From Mogibacterium sp. (GTDB lineage Bacteria > Bacillota > Clostridia > Peptostreptococcales > Anaerovoracaceae): a stretch of DNA of 61,290 bases. The notes under the pieces are model-generated. The model ran no database searches and was not told the origin of the DNA. It was given only the letters and a program-made list of their open reading frames with translations. The DNA lies in contig JAEUGJ010000009.1 in the NCBI GenBank assembly GCA_016775335.1, positions 1 to 61,290 of the forward strand. The letters are read 5' to 3'. A program made the translations under genes and the position numbers. Below, one piece after another: positions 1-8,098 of this stretch (position 1 is the stretch's first letter; every line of letters starts with the position of its first letter).

Positions 1-82
1 ATCGAAATGTGTTCCGTCTTTGACCGGTTCTGCACTATGAAGTTTTCAAGGTTCTTGCTGTCTCAAGTGAAACAGCTCATTT
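1..82 (-). other. Leader of an rRNA operon that lies off the left edge
   Basis: Read on the minus strand, this stretch follows a strong promoter (P2). It holds a short hairpin (57-76) and then a boxA-like element (about 38-56, core CTTGAAAACTT) of the kind found in Firmicutes rRNA leaders, where NusB/S10 antitermination complexes load. No rRNA sequence itself is inside the window, so the 16S gene is inferred from the leader and the tandem promoters, not seen. Confidence 0.6.
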
Positions 83-111
83 AGTATATCGCACATTCAA
101 GGCTTTGTCAA
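83..111 (-). promoter_or_regulatory. Sigma-A promoter P2 of the leftward rRNA operon
   Basis: Minus strand: -35 TTGACA (106-111), 17-bp spacer, -10 TATACT (83-88). The near-perfect hexamers, and the second promoter about 110 bp upstream, are typical of stable-RNA transcription units. Confidence 0.85.
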
Positions 112-161
112 GCACTTTTTAAATCTTTTTTAAAAAGTTTTGTTTTAACCTTTCAGCGCTT

Positions 162-193
162 CTCTCAAGAATATTTTTCCTGAGAGCTTTTTT
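162..193 (+). terminator. Hairpin with T-tract on the plus strand between the rRNA promoters
   Basis: The arms CTCTCA/TGAGAG, with an inner GAA/TTC pairing, are followed on the plus strand by a run of T. In that direction it looks like an intrinsic terminator. It faces rightward, against the rRNA operon, so it may stop antisense transcription. It lies in the transcript made from P1. Confidence 0.5.
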
Positions 194-222
194 ATTATAC
201 TGCTGCCGCAATCAAAAAGCAA
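194..222 (-). promoter_or_regulatory. Sigma-A promoter P1 of the leftward rRNA operon
   Basis: Minus strand: -35 TTGCTT (217-222), 17-bp spacer, -10 TATAAT (194-199). With P2 it forms a tandem pair reading toward the left edge. P1 sits immediately after the end of the LytTR gene. Confidence 0.75.
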
Positions 223-241
223 GCACTTTTTTAATTTAATT

Positions 242-685
242 TTATTCCTCCTCCCGGTCCTCCTCTTCACCTTGATATTCAAAGGTTTCCGCTACATTGC
301 TTCCACGTCTTTCTTCCCTGCCCAGGAACGGCGGATACCCATATAGGTAGTTTTTATATGCCCGCCGAGCCTTCAGGAAATTGTTCCGACCGATTCCATA
401 CGTAATGCCGGAGACAAAATTCATGGTGCTTTTACCCATATTTTGTACATTGTCAAAATTCACCACCAATTTCTTCATCACCCGGTAGAAACTCTTCCCG
501 GAAATAATCGGCACAATGTCCTCTATTTTTCCCCGGAAGATGTATTCCTGATGTTCAATCGTCATGATATGGAGCATGCTCTCAATCTGTTCGATGAATT
601 CTATTTCATCCACCTTAATCTTACAGTATCGCTCCTTCGTTATAATCGGGATTACGTCCTTACTTCCATTACCGTCTTTTTCCAT
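242..685 (-). CDS. LytTR-type DNA-binding protein
   Basis: The product is 147 residues. Residues ~12-88 match the LytTR DNA-binding fold: the IPIITKERYCKIKVDEIEFIE start, the alternating strands after it, and the SFYRVMKKLVVNFDNV segment resembling the usual 'F.R.H.S..VN...I' end of the domain. There is no receiver domain, so this is a stand-alone LytTR protein, known from Firmicutes as phosphorylation-independent regulators. The C-terminus (about 125-147) is a very acidic tail. A run of G (AGGGGGGG) six bases before the ATG serves as the ribosome site. The gene runs into the rRNA promoters on the same strand with no clear terminator between. Target genes are unknown. Confidence 0.75.
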   Translation of the reverse strand: MEKDGNGSKDVIPIITKERYCKIKVDEIEFIEQIESMLHIMTIEHQEYIFRGKIEDIVPIISGKSFYRVMKKLVVNFDNVQNMGKSTMNFVSGITYGIGRNNFLKARRAYKNYLYGYPPFLGREERRGSNVAETFEYQGEEEDREEE

Positions 686-827
686 AATTTACCCCCCCTG
701 GAACATCAACACTCTACGATTTCTTTTCCTGCTTCATGAAGTATTTTCATTCTAATACGAAAGAGGGCAAAATCATATCCCTAAAAAATCGAGAAAAATC
801 GAGATTTTCGAAAATGCAATTTATCGG

Positions 828-856
828 TTGTTCTATGGGGCCTTTTGTGGTATATT
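828..856 (+). promoter_or_regulatory. Promoter of folT
   Basis: Plus strand: -35 TTGTTC (828-833), 17-bp spacer, -10 TATATT (851-856). Transcription would start at about 863, exactly at the first base pair of the riboswitch. Just upstream are two adjacent copies of an AAAAATCGAG motif (783-803). Confidence 0.65.
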
Positions 857-862
857 CGAGGA

Positions 863-957
863 CGGTAGAGTAAATATCAAGCGTTAAGTTTCACAGAATG
901 GGATGTTGTCTGTGACCGAAAACAACATGTTGCGGTTTGATATTGCATCCACTACTG
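863..957 (+). promoter_or_regulatory. Tetrahydrofolate (THF-I) riboswitch aptamer
   Basis: The element contains the conserved THF-I blocks in order: GTAGAGTA near the 5' end, GCGTTAAGT, GGGATGTTGTC, CGAAAACAACA and GCATCCACTACTGC. The closing helix P1 can be drawn directly as 863-868 (CGGTAG) with 952-957 (CTACTG). THF-I aptamers are known upstream of folT, folE and folC in Clostridia and Lactobacillales and turn expression off when reduced folate is plentiful. The adjacent folT gene fits this exactly. Confidence 0.88.
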
Positions 958-980
958 CAAATATTATAGAGGAAATATAG

Positions 981-1042
981 AATCTCCTGATTATAATACC
1001 AGCAGTTTACGTTACTTCTTTTATTATAATCTTAAGGAGATT
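981..1042 (+). promoter_or_regulatory. Shine-Dalgarno-sequestering hairpin of folT
   Basis: Bases 981-997 (AATCTCCTGATTATAAT) are complementary to 1023-1042, which contain the folT ribosome site AAGGAG (1034-1039). The paired form would hide the site. This is the likely expression platform of the upstream aptamer and points to control of translation initiation, not termination. No terminator is seen between aptamer and start codon. Confidence 0.7.
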
Positions 1043-1047
1043 TTTTA

Positions 1048-1560
1048 ATGGAAAGAAAAAGAACAAACACCGAAAAGCTCGTTATTACCGCTATCCTCAT
1101 CGCACTGGAAATCATCCTGACCCGCTTTGTGGGCATCAGCACGCCGATGCTTCGAATCAGCTTCGGCTTTCTGCCAATGGTAATTGTCGCAATGTACTAC
1201 GGTCCGATATGGGGCGGCGGCGCCTACGCGCTGGCCGACGTTCTGGGAAGCCTCATTTTTCCAACCGGCGCCTACTTCCCGGGCTTCACGGTTTCCGCCT
1301 GCCTCACCGGCATCATCTACGGGCTCTTCCTGCACAAACGCAAAGTGACAGTGGGAACCGCCCTTGCCGCCGTCATCGCAGTGGTGCTGGGCATCAACCT
1401 TCTGGTGAATACCTTCTGGCTCACCCTTATCCTGGGCAAAGGCTACATGGCAATGCTGCCGGCCAGATTCATCAAGGAGCTCCTTTGCGTGCCAATCGAC
1501 ACCGCACTGATTCTCGTGCTGAGCAAAGCAACCCGGCGAATTTTCCAACCGGCAGTCTAA
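1048..1560 (+). CDS. folT: Folate ECF transporter substrate-binding (S) subunit FolT
   Basis: This is a 170-residue, very hydrophobic protein with about six membrane segments, the usual size and shape of an ECF-transporter S component. The N-terminal NTEKLVITAILIALEIILTR and the following RISFGFLPMVIVAMYYGPIWG block are typical of the FolT family. FolT binds folates with high affinity and needs the shared EcfT/EcfA module, which is not in this window. Assignment to folate rests on family resemblance plus the THF riboswitch directly upstream. The ATG at 1048 has AAGGAG eight bases before it. The gene is monocistronic, ends in a strong terminator at 1594-1630 and converges with rqcP. Confidence 0.88.
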   Translation: MERKRTNTEKLVITAILIALEIILTRFVGISTPMLRISFGFLPMVIVAMYYGPIWGGGAYALADVLGSLIFPTGAYFPGFTVSACLTGIIYGLFLHKRKVTVGTALAAVIAVVLGINLLVNTFWLTLILGKGYMAMLPARFIKELLCVPIDTALILVLSKATRRIFQPAV

Positions 1561-1567
1561 AAGTTAT

Positions 1568-1810
1568 TTATCCAATTATTTCGTACATCCCTTCCGAGTC
1601 CTGTTTCTTGCAGGACTCGGTTAGTTTTTTGACCTGTACCGTCAACTCGCTGGTTCCGAAGGTTACCGTGATGATGTCGTCCACCTTCACTTCCACCCCC
1701 GGCTTGGCCACTTTTCCGTTCACCTGAACGCGGCCCTGCTCGCAGGCTTCCTTCGCTACCGTTCTTCTTTTTATGATTCTAGAAATTTTCAAAAACTTGT
1801 CCAGTCGCAT
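1568..1810 (-). CDS. rqcP: RqcP (YabO), S4-domain ribosome quality-control factor
   Basis: The product is an 80-residue S4 RNA-binding domain protein: MRLDKFLKISRIIKRR, then RVQVNGKVAKPGVEVKVDD, the canonical S4 signature. In Bacillus subtilis RqcP (YabO) binds stalled 50S-peptidyl-tRNA complexes and works with RqcH in C-terminal alanine tailing of nascent chains. The position near mfd, pth and prs matches the B. subtilis yabO neighbourhood. The start has AAGGAG five bases upstream. The last ~15 residues are encoded by the folT terminator on the other strand and may be an extension dictated by that hairpin. Confidence 0.85.
   Translation of the reverse strand: MRLDKFLKISRIIKRRTVAKEACEQGRVQVNGKVAKPGVEVKVDDIITVTFGTSELTVQVKKLTESCKKQDSEGMYEIIG
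1594..1630 (+). terminator. Intrinsic terminator of folT, inside the rqcP coding region
   Basis: A perfect 10-bp stem, CCGAGTCCTG (1594-1603) and CAGGACTCGG (1611-1620), is followed by TTAGTTTTTT. It lies 30 bases past the folT stop but wholly within the opposite-strand coding sequence for the last residues of RqcP. Confidence 0.85.
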
Positions 1811-1858
1811 TTTTTCTCCTTTTCTTTTTCCGGTAAAAAAAGATTCGTTCGGCTCAGT

Positions 1859-3166
1859 CTACCGATCCAGGCTGCTCAAAATCTTTTTCCGGGCGTTATT
1901 GGTTTCCGCCATCACCTTTTCCAGGTCGATGGTGGTATATTCGCCATCCTGATAAAGCACCTTTCCATCCACCATGGTGAGTAGCACATCTTTGCCGGAT
2001 GCGGAGTACACCAGGTTGTTCAGCATGCTGTGCACCGGCTGCATGTTCGGCACATTCGCATCCACCACGATCAGGTCCGCCTTAAAGCCTTCCTGAATCA
2101 GACCGCAGTCCTCCCGGCCCTGAGACAGGGCTCCGGCTCTGGTGGCCGCATACAACACATCTTCCGGCCGGACGATGGTATCCGCGCCGCCTTTTATTTT
2201 TTCCAGAAGGGCGAAAAGCTTCATCTCTTCGAAGAAGTCCAAATTGTTGTTGCTGGCGACGCTGTCCGTACCGATGGCAAGCGGCACCCCTGCCTTTAGG
2301 AGCTTTGGCGTGTCGCAAATTCCGCTGCCCAGCTTCAGATTACTGGTGGCATTCACCGCAACCGTGGCTTTTCCCTCTGCCAGAATCTGCCGATCCTCGT
2401 CGTTCAGCCACACGCAGTGGGCCGCCGTCACCGGGGAATCGAAGAATCCCATGTCCGACAGATATTTTACCGGGGTGCGTCCGCCGCGGCGCTCCATGCA
2501 CTCCCGCGTCTCCTTCTCCGTTTCCGATACGTGCACCTGAATCGGAACGCCGAATTCCCGGGCAACATCCGCCACCGCCCGAACGGTCTGCTCATCATTC
2601 GTGTACTCCGCATGGAGGCAGGCATCGGTATGAATCCGGCCGCCTTCAAATCCATCGTACATGAGAATCAGGTCCTTCATGTTTTTAAAAGAAGGATTGT
2701 CTTCCGGCGCCGCTCCGGTGAAATTCGTTACGGAATGGCAGATATTGCTCTTCATTCCGCTCTCCGAAATGCTGCGAATCATATCATCGCAGAACATGTA
2801 CATATCCGAGGTGGAAACGATGCCGTAGCGGATGGATTCTGCCATGGTCAGGAGGGTGCTCCAATACACGCCCTTGCGGTACAGCTTCGCTTCGAAAGGG
2901 AAAATCCGGTTGTTCAGCCACTCGTCCAACGGAAGGTTCTCTCCATATCCCCGCATCAAACACATGGGCGAATGGCCGTGGGCGTTGTAGAATCCCGGTA
3001 AAAGCACTTTTCCCGTTCCGTCATAGACCGGACCGGCTTCCCGGGTGATTTCTTCCGAAGGTTTTTCGGAACCGATATAGACAATCCGGTCGCCTTTGGT
3101 TACAACGGTCATGTCCGACCGATACTGAAATGACGAATCGATTAATCCAATTTTTTCAAAAATCAT
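1859..3166 (-). CDS. Amidohydrolase, MTA/SAH deaminase-like
   Basis: A 435-residue member of the metal-dependent amidohydrolase superfamily, TrzA/MtaD-like branch. Metal and catalytic motifs are visible: NAHGHSPMCLMRG (HxH), the HVSETEKE segment, AAHCVWLND, and GTDSVASNNNLDFF with the catalytic Asp. The family includes 5-methylthioadenosine/S-adenosylhomocysteine deaminases, guanine deaminases and s-triazine hydrolases; the GTDS-x-x-SNNNLD form favours MTA/SAH deaminase, but substrate cannot be fixed from sequence. AGGAGG lies seven bases before the ATG. It follows mfd by 14 bases and is probably co-transcribed, although it is not a usual member of this neighbourhood. Confidence 0.75.
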   Translation of the reverse strand: MIFEKIGLIDSSFQYRSDMTVVTKGDRIVYIGSEKPSEEITREAGPVYDGTGKVLLPGFYNAHGHSPMCLMRGYGENLPLDEWLNNRIFPFEAKLYRKGVYWSTLLTMAESIRYGIVSTSDMYMFCDDMIRSISESGMKSNICHSVTNFTGAAPEDNPSFKNMKDLILMYDGFEGGRIHTDACLHAEYTNDEQTVRAVADVAREFGVPIQVHVSETEKETRECMERRGGRTPVKYLSDMGFFDSPVTAAHCVWLNDEDRQILAEGKATVAVNATSNLKLGSGICDTPKLLKAGVPLAIGTDSVASNNNLDFFEEMKLFALLEKIKGGADTIVRPEDVLYAATRAGALSQGREDCGLIQEGFKADLIVVDANVPNMQPVHSMLNNLVYSASGKDVLLTMVDGKVLYQDGEYTTIDLEKVMAETNNARKKILSSLDR

Positions 3167-3180
3167 CTGAGTTCCTCCTT

Positions 3181-6100
3181 TTATTCTTCCGGTTCTTTTT
3201 TCTGCAGAATCCGAAGAAGAGTTAACACCTGCTTTAACACGTCGTCCGTACCCACGAACAGGCTCAGCGACGGTACTTTTCCGCTCTGAATCGTCAGTTT
3301 TTTCCCCAGCGCCTGGGTGGCCATGACAAGTCCGTAAGCCGTCATGCGATTCGTTTCGTAGAATGTGATCTGAACCCGATTTCCCAGCTGTTTCAGGATT
3401 TCAATGCCCAGGTGTTCCGATGCGCTTCGGATTTCCGCAATCCGAATCAAATTCACCATAACTTCCGGCATATCTCCGTACCGATCCATCATTTCTTCCA
3501 TTACATCATCCGCATCTTCTTCCGTCTCAATCTGAGCGATTTTCTTATATGCCTGAAGTTTGAGAGTTTCGTCCCCGATATATTGCTTCGGAATCCGTGC
3601 CGGCACGTTGAATTCCAAGGTGCTTTCCGAACGGCTTTCGGTCACATCCTCTCCTTTCAGGCGGCTGACCGCCCGCTCGATTTCCTTGCAGTACAGCTCG
3701 TATCCGATGCCTTCAATGTGTCCGTGCTGCGCTTCTCCCAGCACGTTTCCGGCGCCGCGAAGTTCCAGATCCCGCATGGCCAGCTTAAAGCCCGCACCGA
3801 ATTCCGTGAATTCCCGAATGGCCGCCAACCGTTTTCGAGCAATTTCCGTAAGAACCTTCTCCGGCTTATATGTCAGATACGCATACGCCAGGGTATTGGA
3901 TCGGCCTACGCGGCCTCGGAGCTGGTACAGCTGGGACAGCCCCATTCGGTCTGCGTCCAGGATGATGATGGTGTTGGCATTTGGAATATCGATTCCCGTT
4001 TCGATAATCGTGGTGGATACCAGCACATCCGTACGGTGCTCCACGAAATCCACCATCACGTTCTCCAGGCTCCGCTCGTCCAGCCGTCCGTGACCGACGC
4101 CGACCCGTGCCTGAGGCACCAGTTCCTGAATGGTCTCCGCTACCTTTCGAATGCCTTTAATCCGATTGTAGATGACGAATACCTGACCGTTTCGATTCAA
4201 TTCCCGTTCGATGACTTCCTGAATCAGGGTTTCATCCTCCGGCGTCACGTAAGTCTGCACCGGCAGGCGATCCTGCGGCGGTTCCTCGATGGTGCTGATA
4301 TTCTTAATTCCGGTTAAGGACATGTTCAGTGTCCGCGGAATCGGCGTGGCCGACAGGGTCAGCACGTCGATGTTCTTCCGCAGCATCTTGATTTTTTCCT
4401 TGTGCTTCACGCCGAAGCGCTGCTCTTCATCGATGACCAGCAATCCCAAATCCTTGTACTTCACATCATCGGACAGTACCCGATGGGTTCCGATGACCAA
4501 ATCCAAGGTTCCTTTTTTCAGCTTTTCGATAATCTTCGTCTGTTCCGCATCCGACCGGAAGCGGGAGAGCATTTCGATTTCAAAAGGGAATTTCTCAAAG
4601 CGTGCCTTCAGGGTATGGTAATGCTGATCCGCCAACAAAGTGGTAGGCGCCAGCAGAACCGCCTGACGGCCTTCGGAAATGCACTTGAAAATCGCCCGAG
4701 CCGCCACTTCCGTCTTTCCGTATCCCACATCACCGCAGAGCAAGCGGTCCATCGGCAGCGGTTTCTCCATATCTTCCTTGATTTCCGCGATGGCCTGCAA
4801 CTGGTCTTCCGTTTCCGTGTACGGGAAATCATCCTCGAATTCCTGCTGCCACACCGTATCTTTGGAGAAGGCATATCCGCCGGCCGCTTCCCGCTCCGCA
4901 TATAGTTTTACCAGGTCCTCCGCGATTTCCATGACGGATTTTCGAACCCGATCCCGGGTACGCCGCCACTCTCCGCCGGAAAGTTTCGACAGGCGCGGTG
5001 CATTTCCTTCATTTCCGATATATCGCTGAATGATATCCAGCTGCTCCGTGGGAATGTACAGCACATCCGATCCGGCGTAATGAATTTTCAGATAATCTTT
5101 GGCTTCTCCGTCCGTTTCCAGCGTCTTGATTCCTTCGAATCGGCCGATTCCGTGAACCTCGTGCACCACGTAATCGCCCTTCTGAAGATCCGAAAAGTCG
5201 ATGGATGGGGATTTCTTTTTCTTTCGGCGAAGGGCTTTCTTCTGTCCCGGAAAAATATCATTTTCCGAAATATAGCATAACCGTTCTTCCTCCAGGATCA
5301 ATCCGGCGCTCAGGTTTCCGGTATCGTATAAAAGATTTCCGTGAACGCCCCCTTCGTCCAGGTATTCCCGCAGCCGGGTGCCTCGTTCTTCCGTGGAGGA
5401 CACCAGATGCACTTCATACCCCTTCTTCAGGTATCCTTTGACAGAGGATGCCAGCATCTGCAGCTGTCCGTTAAACGGTGCCACCGGACGGCTTTCAATA
5501 TTTTGAATCTCGTCCAGCCGGTCCACGCCCTCGACTCGTTCCGGAAAAGGAGTGGTAATCCGAATGTTCTCGCATTCTCGGTACATCCGAAGGAAGGAAT
5601 CCTTGTCCTGATATTCCGGGATGGCCTCTCCGATTCGGGCCGGGTCGTACACCAACACAAGCCCGTTATCCATATAGTTCCACATCCGGGTTTCCGGCAC
5701 ATCAAAATAGGAAATGTATTCCGAGAAAATCGGCAGGTTGGTGCGGTTCCGGAACATCTCCCGGATGCGGCCCAGCTCCTCTTCGTACCGTTCGATTCGG
5801 CCGTCTTTCAGATTTTCTTTTTCCCGCTGCTCCTTCAGCTCGTCGATCCGCTTCCGGTATTCCGCTTCAATCCGCTCTAAGGCTTTCTCCACCGCTTCCG
5901 GTTCCGGCATGAATTCCACCGCCGGAACGATTTGAAATTGGGAAACGGACTCCACGGACCGCTGAGAAACGGGGTCGAAGGTTCGCAGGGAATCGATTTC
6001 CGTATCGAAGAATTCGATTCGCACCGGGTTCTCCATGGAAGGAGAATACACATCGATGATATCGCCTCGTCCGCTGAATTCTCCGGGTGCGGAGGTAACG

Positions 6101-6519
6101 CTGTTGTATTCGTATCCGGCTTGTACCAGAAAGTTCTTCAGCTCATCCGGATCCACCTCATCGCCCAACCGGATCATTCGCCGATACTTCAGAAAATGCG
6201 CTTTCTCATCCACCGGCGGCAGCAATGCGGAAATCGGCACGATAGCCACGTCGTGGGAAGTTCCCGCCAAAGACTCCATGCCACGGATTCGCCGCACCAA
6301 TTCATCCTTGTCTCGGGCTTCGTAGAGAAAATGAAAATCTTCTTTTTCCGGAAGGGTCTGAACCGAAATATCGGGTACAAAAAAAGAAATATCTTCCCTG
6401 AGCCTGTCCGCAACAAGGCCGGAAGATACCACGATTAATGTTGAGTTGTAATTCTTTATTTCTTTGGAAGCGAGGTAAGCGACACGGCTGCCGCTTACCC
6501 CTGTGAAGTTAATGATCAT
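3181..6519 (-). CDS. mfd: Transcription-repair coupling factor Mfd
   Basis: This 1112-residue protein is an ATP-dependent DNA translocase that displaces stalled RNA polymerase and recruits UvrA. Visible parts are the UvrB-homology N-terminal region, the RNA polymerase-interaction domain (KGDYVVHEVHGIGRFEGI), Walker A LLCGDVGYGKTE, the DEEQ box (VIDEEQRFGVKHKE), SATPIPRTLNMSLTG, helicase motif VI (QLRGRVGRS) and the TRCF C-terminal domain. The length is slightly below the ~1150-1180 typical of Bacilli because the N-terminus starts close to the GVSGS motif. The ATG overlaps the 3' end of pth by 11 bases, so translation is probably coupled. uvrC is elsewhere in the window (55-57 kb). Confidence 0.97.
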   Translation of the reverse strand: MIINFTGVSGSRVAYLASKEIKNYNSTLIVVSSGLVADRLREDISFFVPDISVQTLPEKEDFHFLYEARDKDELVRRIRGMESLAGTSHDVAIVPISALLPPVDEKAHFLKYRRMIRLGDEVDPDELKNFLVQAGYEYNSVTSAPGEFSGRGDIIDVYSPSMENPVRIEFFDTEIDSLRTFDPVSQRSVESVSQFQIVPAVEFMPEPEAVEKALERIEAEYRKRIDELKEQREKENLKDGRIERYEEELGRIREMFRNRTNLPIFSEYISYFDVPETRMWNYMDNGLVLVYDPARIGEAIPEYQDKDSFLRMYRECENIRITTPFPERVEGVDRLDEIQNIESRPVAPFNGQLQMLASSVKGYLKKGYEVHLVSSTEERGTRLREYLDEGGVHGNLLYDTGNLSAGLILEEERLCYISENDIFPGQKKALRRKKKKSPSIDFSDLQKGDYVVHEVHGIGRFEGIKTLETDGEAKDYLKIHYAGSDVLYIPTEQLDIIQRYIGNEGNAPRLSKLSGGEWRRTRDRVRKSVMEIAEDLVKLYAEREAAGGYAFSKDTVWQQEFEDDFPYTETEDQLQAIAEIKEDMEKPLPMDRLLCGDVGYGKTEVAARAIFKCISEGRQAVLLAPTTLLADQHYHTLKARFEKFPFEIEMLSRFRSDAEQTKIIEKLKKGTLDLVIGTHRVLSDDVKYKDLGLLVIDEEQRFGVKHKEKIKMLRKNIDVLTLSATPIPRTLNMSLTGIKNISTIEEPPQDRLPVQTYVTPEDETLIQEVIERELNRNGQVFVIYNRIKGIRKVAETIQELVPQARVGVGHGRLDERSLENVMVDFVEHRTDVLVSTTIIETGIDIPNANTIIILDADRMGLSQLYQLRGRVGRSNTLAYAYLTYKPEKVLTEIARKRLAAIREFTEFGAGFKLAMRDLELRGAGNVLGEAQHGHIEGIGYELYCKEIERAVSRLKGEDVTESRSESTLEFNVPARIPKQYIGDETLKLQAYKKIAQIETEEDADDVMEEMMDRYGDMPEVMVNLIRIAEIRSASEHLGIEILKQLGNRVQITFYETNRMTAYGLVMATQALGKKLTIQSGKVPSLSLFVGTDDVLKQVLTLLRILQKKEPEE

Positions 6520-7090
6520 CCTTTTTTTCGCTCTTTCTTGTATTATGGATGTTCATCGCATTTTCAATTCCAATGCGAATAATATCCGCTGCCGCAGATG
6601 CCGCTGCCTCTGCCGCTTCGTTCAGAATCTGCTGTTCATCCTTCCCCACTTTTCCAATGACAAATTGGATGGTGGAACCGTCACTGCTGCCGATTCCCAC
6701 CCGAACTCGGGGAAATTTCCGAGATCCCAGTTCCTGAACCACGGACTTCATTCCATTATGTGTTCCGGGGCCGCCGCTCTTACGAACACGGATCGACCCG
6801 ATGGGCAAATCAAAATCATCGTATATTACGATTAAATTTTCTTCCGGGATCTTATAGAAATTCATAATCTCCCGAACCGACTGCCCGCTGAGGTTCATAT
6901 AGGTCTGAGGCTTCAGCAAAATCACCTTTTCGGTTCCGATGCGTCCCTCTCCGATTAAGCCTTTGAATTTGGCCCGATTCACATCGATTCCGAATTCCGA
7001 TGCCATGGCATCGATGGCCTTGAACCCCATATTGTGTCTTGTGTTCTCGTACTTTGAGCCCGGATTGCCTAGTCCTGCAATGATATACAT
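6509..7090 (-). CDS. pth: Peptidyl-tRNA hydrolase
   Basis: At 193 residues, Pth recycles peptidyl-tRNAs that drop off the ribosome. Family motifs are complete: GLGNPGSKYENTRHNMGF with the catalytic His in RHNMG, the PQTYMNLSG block, the Asp in VIYDDFDLPIG, and GGPGTHNGMKSV. The gene lies three bases after prs and overlaps mfd, the same order as prs-pth-mfd in B. subtilis but without the ctc/L25 and fin genes between them. Confidence 0.97.
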   Translation of the reverse strand: MYIIAGLGNPGSKYENTRHNMGFKAIDAMASEFGIDVNRAKFKGLIGEGRIGTEKVILLKPQTYMNLSGQSVREIMNFYKIPEENLIVIYDDFDLPIGSIRVRKSGGPGTHNGMKSVVQELGSRKFPRVRVGIGSSDGSTIQFVIGKVGKDEQQILNEAAEAAASAAADIIRIGIENAMNIHNTRKSEKKDDH

Positions 7091-7093
7091 GGA

Positions 7094-8044
7094 TTAGTTA
7101 AACATTGCACTGACAGAACCGTGCGTATATACTCTGGAAATCGTTTCAGCGAAAATCGGTGCAGCAGAGAGAATGGTCATCTTGTCAATTCTCTTCTCTT
7201 CCGGAATCGGCAATGTGTTCAGAATTACCAGTTCCTTAATTGCACTCTTTTCCAATCTCTCAATCGCCGGACCGGACAGCACGCCGTGGGTCGCACATGC
7301 GTATACTTCTTTTGCGCCCATATCCTTGATGGCATTTGCCGCATTGGTGATAGTTCCTGCGGTATCAATCATATCATCGAGAATGATGCAGTTCTTGCCC
7401 TTGATATCTCCGATGATGTTCATGATTTCGCTCTTGTTCGGCTCCGGTCTTCTCTTGTCCACGATAGCAATCGGGCAGTTCATGCGCTCTGCCATGTTTC
7501 TTGCTCTCGGCACGCTTCCGTGGTCCGGAGATACGACAACAACATCTTCCATTTCCTTCTTGATGAAATACTCTGTCAGAGTCGGAAGTCCGATCATGTG
7601 ATCTACCGGAATGTCGAAATATCCCTGAATCTGGTTTGCGTGAAGATCCATGGTGATGACCCGATCTATACCGGCTGCTACCAGCAGATCTGCCACCAGC
7701 TTTGCCGTAATCGGATCTCTGGCCTTTGCTTTTCTGTCCTGACGAGCATAACCGTAATACGGAATTACCGCATTGATACTGCCGGCAGACGCTCTCTTCA
7801 TGGCATCTACCATAATCAGGAGTTCCATCAGATTGTCGTTTACCGGATTTCCGGTGGACTGAATGATGAATACATCCTTGTCACGGACGGACTCCCAAAT
7901 GCTGACCGAAATCTCACCGTCGCTGAACTTGCTAACGGTTGCCTTTCCCAGCTCTACGCCCATCAGATCTGCAATTTCCTTTGCCAACTCCGGATGCGAG
8001 TTGCATGCGAAAAGTTTCATGTTGGAAAAAGCCTTTGTTTCCAT
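7094..8044 (-). CDS. prs: Ribose-phosphate pyrophosphokinase (PRPP synthetase)
   Basis: The 316-residue enzyme makes PRPP from ribose 5-phosphate and ATP for purine, pyrimidine, His, Trp and NAD synthesis. It shows the class I features: FSDGEISVSIWESVRDKDVF, the catalytic YYGYARQDRK flexible loop, MDLHANQIQGYFDIPVD, and the PRPP-binding CIILDDMIDTAGT. I chose the ATG at 8044 (METKAFSN) because AGGGGG lies nine bases upstream; an in-frame start seven codons earlier lacks a ribosome site. It sits between the glmU-like gene and pth, keeping the glmU-prs order. Confidence 0.96.
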   Translation of the reverse strand: METKAFSNMKLFACNSHPELAKEIADLMGVELGKATVSKFSDGEISVSIWESVRDKDVFIIQSTGNPVNDNLMELLIMVDAMKRASAGSINAVIPYYGYARQDRKAKARDPITAKLVADLLVAAGIDRVITMDLHANQIQGYFDIPVDHMIGLPTLTEYFIKKEMEDVVVVSPDHGSVPRARNMAERMNCPIAIVDKRRPEPNKSEIMNIIGDIKGKNCIILDDMIDTAGTITNAANAIKDMGAKEVYACATHGVLSGPAIERLEKSAIKELVILNTLPIPEEKRIDKMTILSAAPIFAETISRVYTHGSVSAMFN

Positions 8045-8098
8045 GTGTATATACCCCCTAAGCATATATTAGAAATAAAAAATTAAGTAACGATTGTC

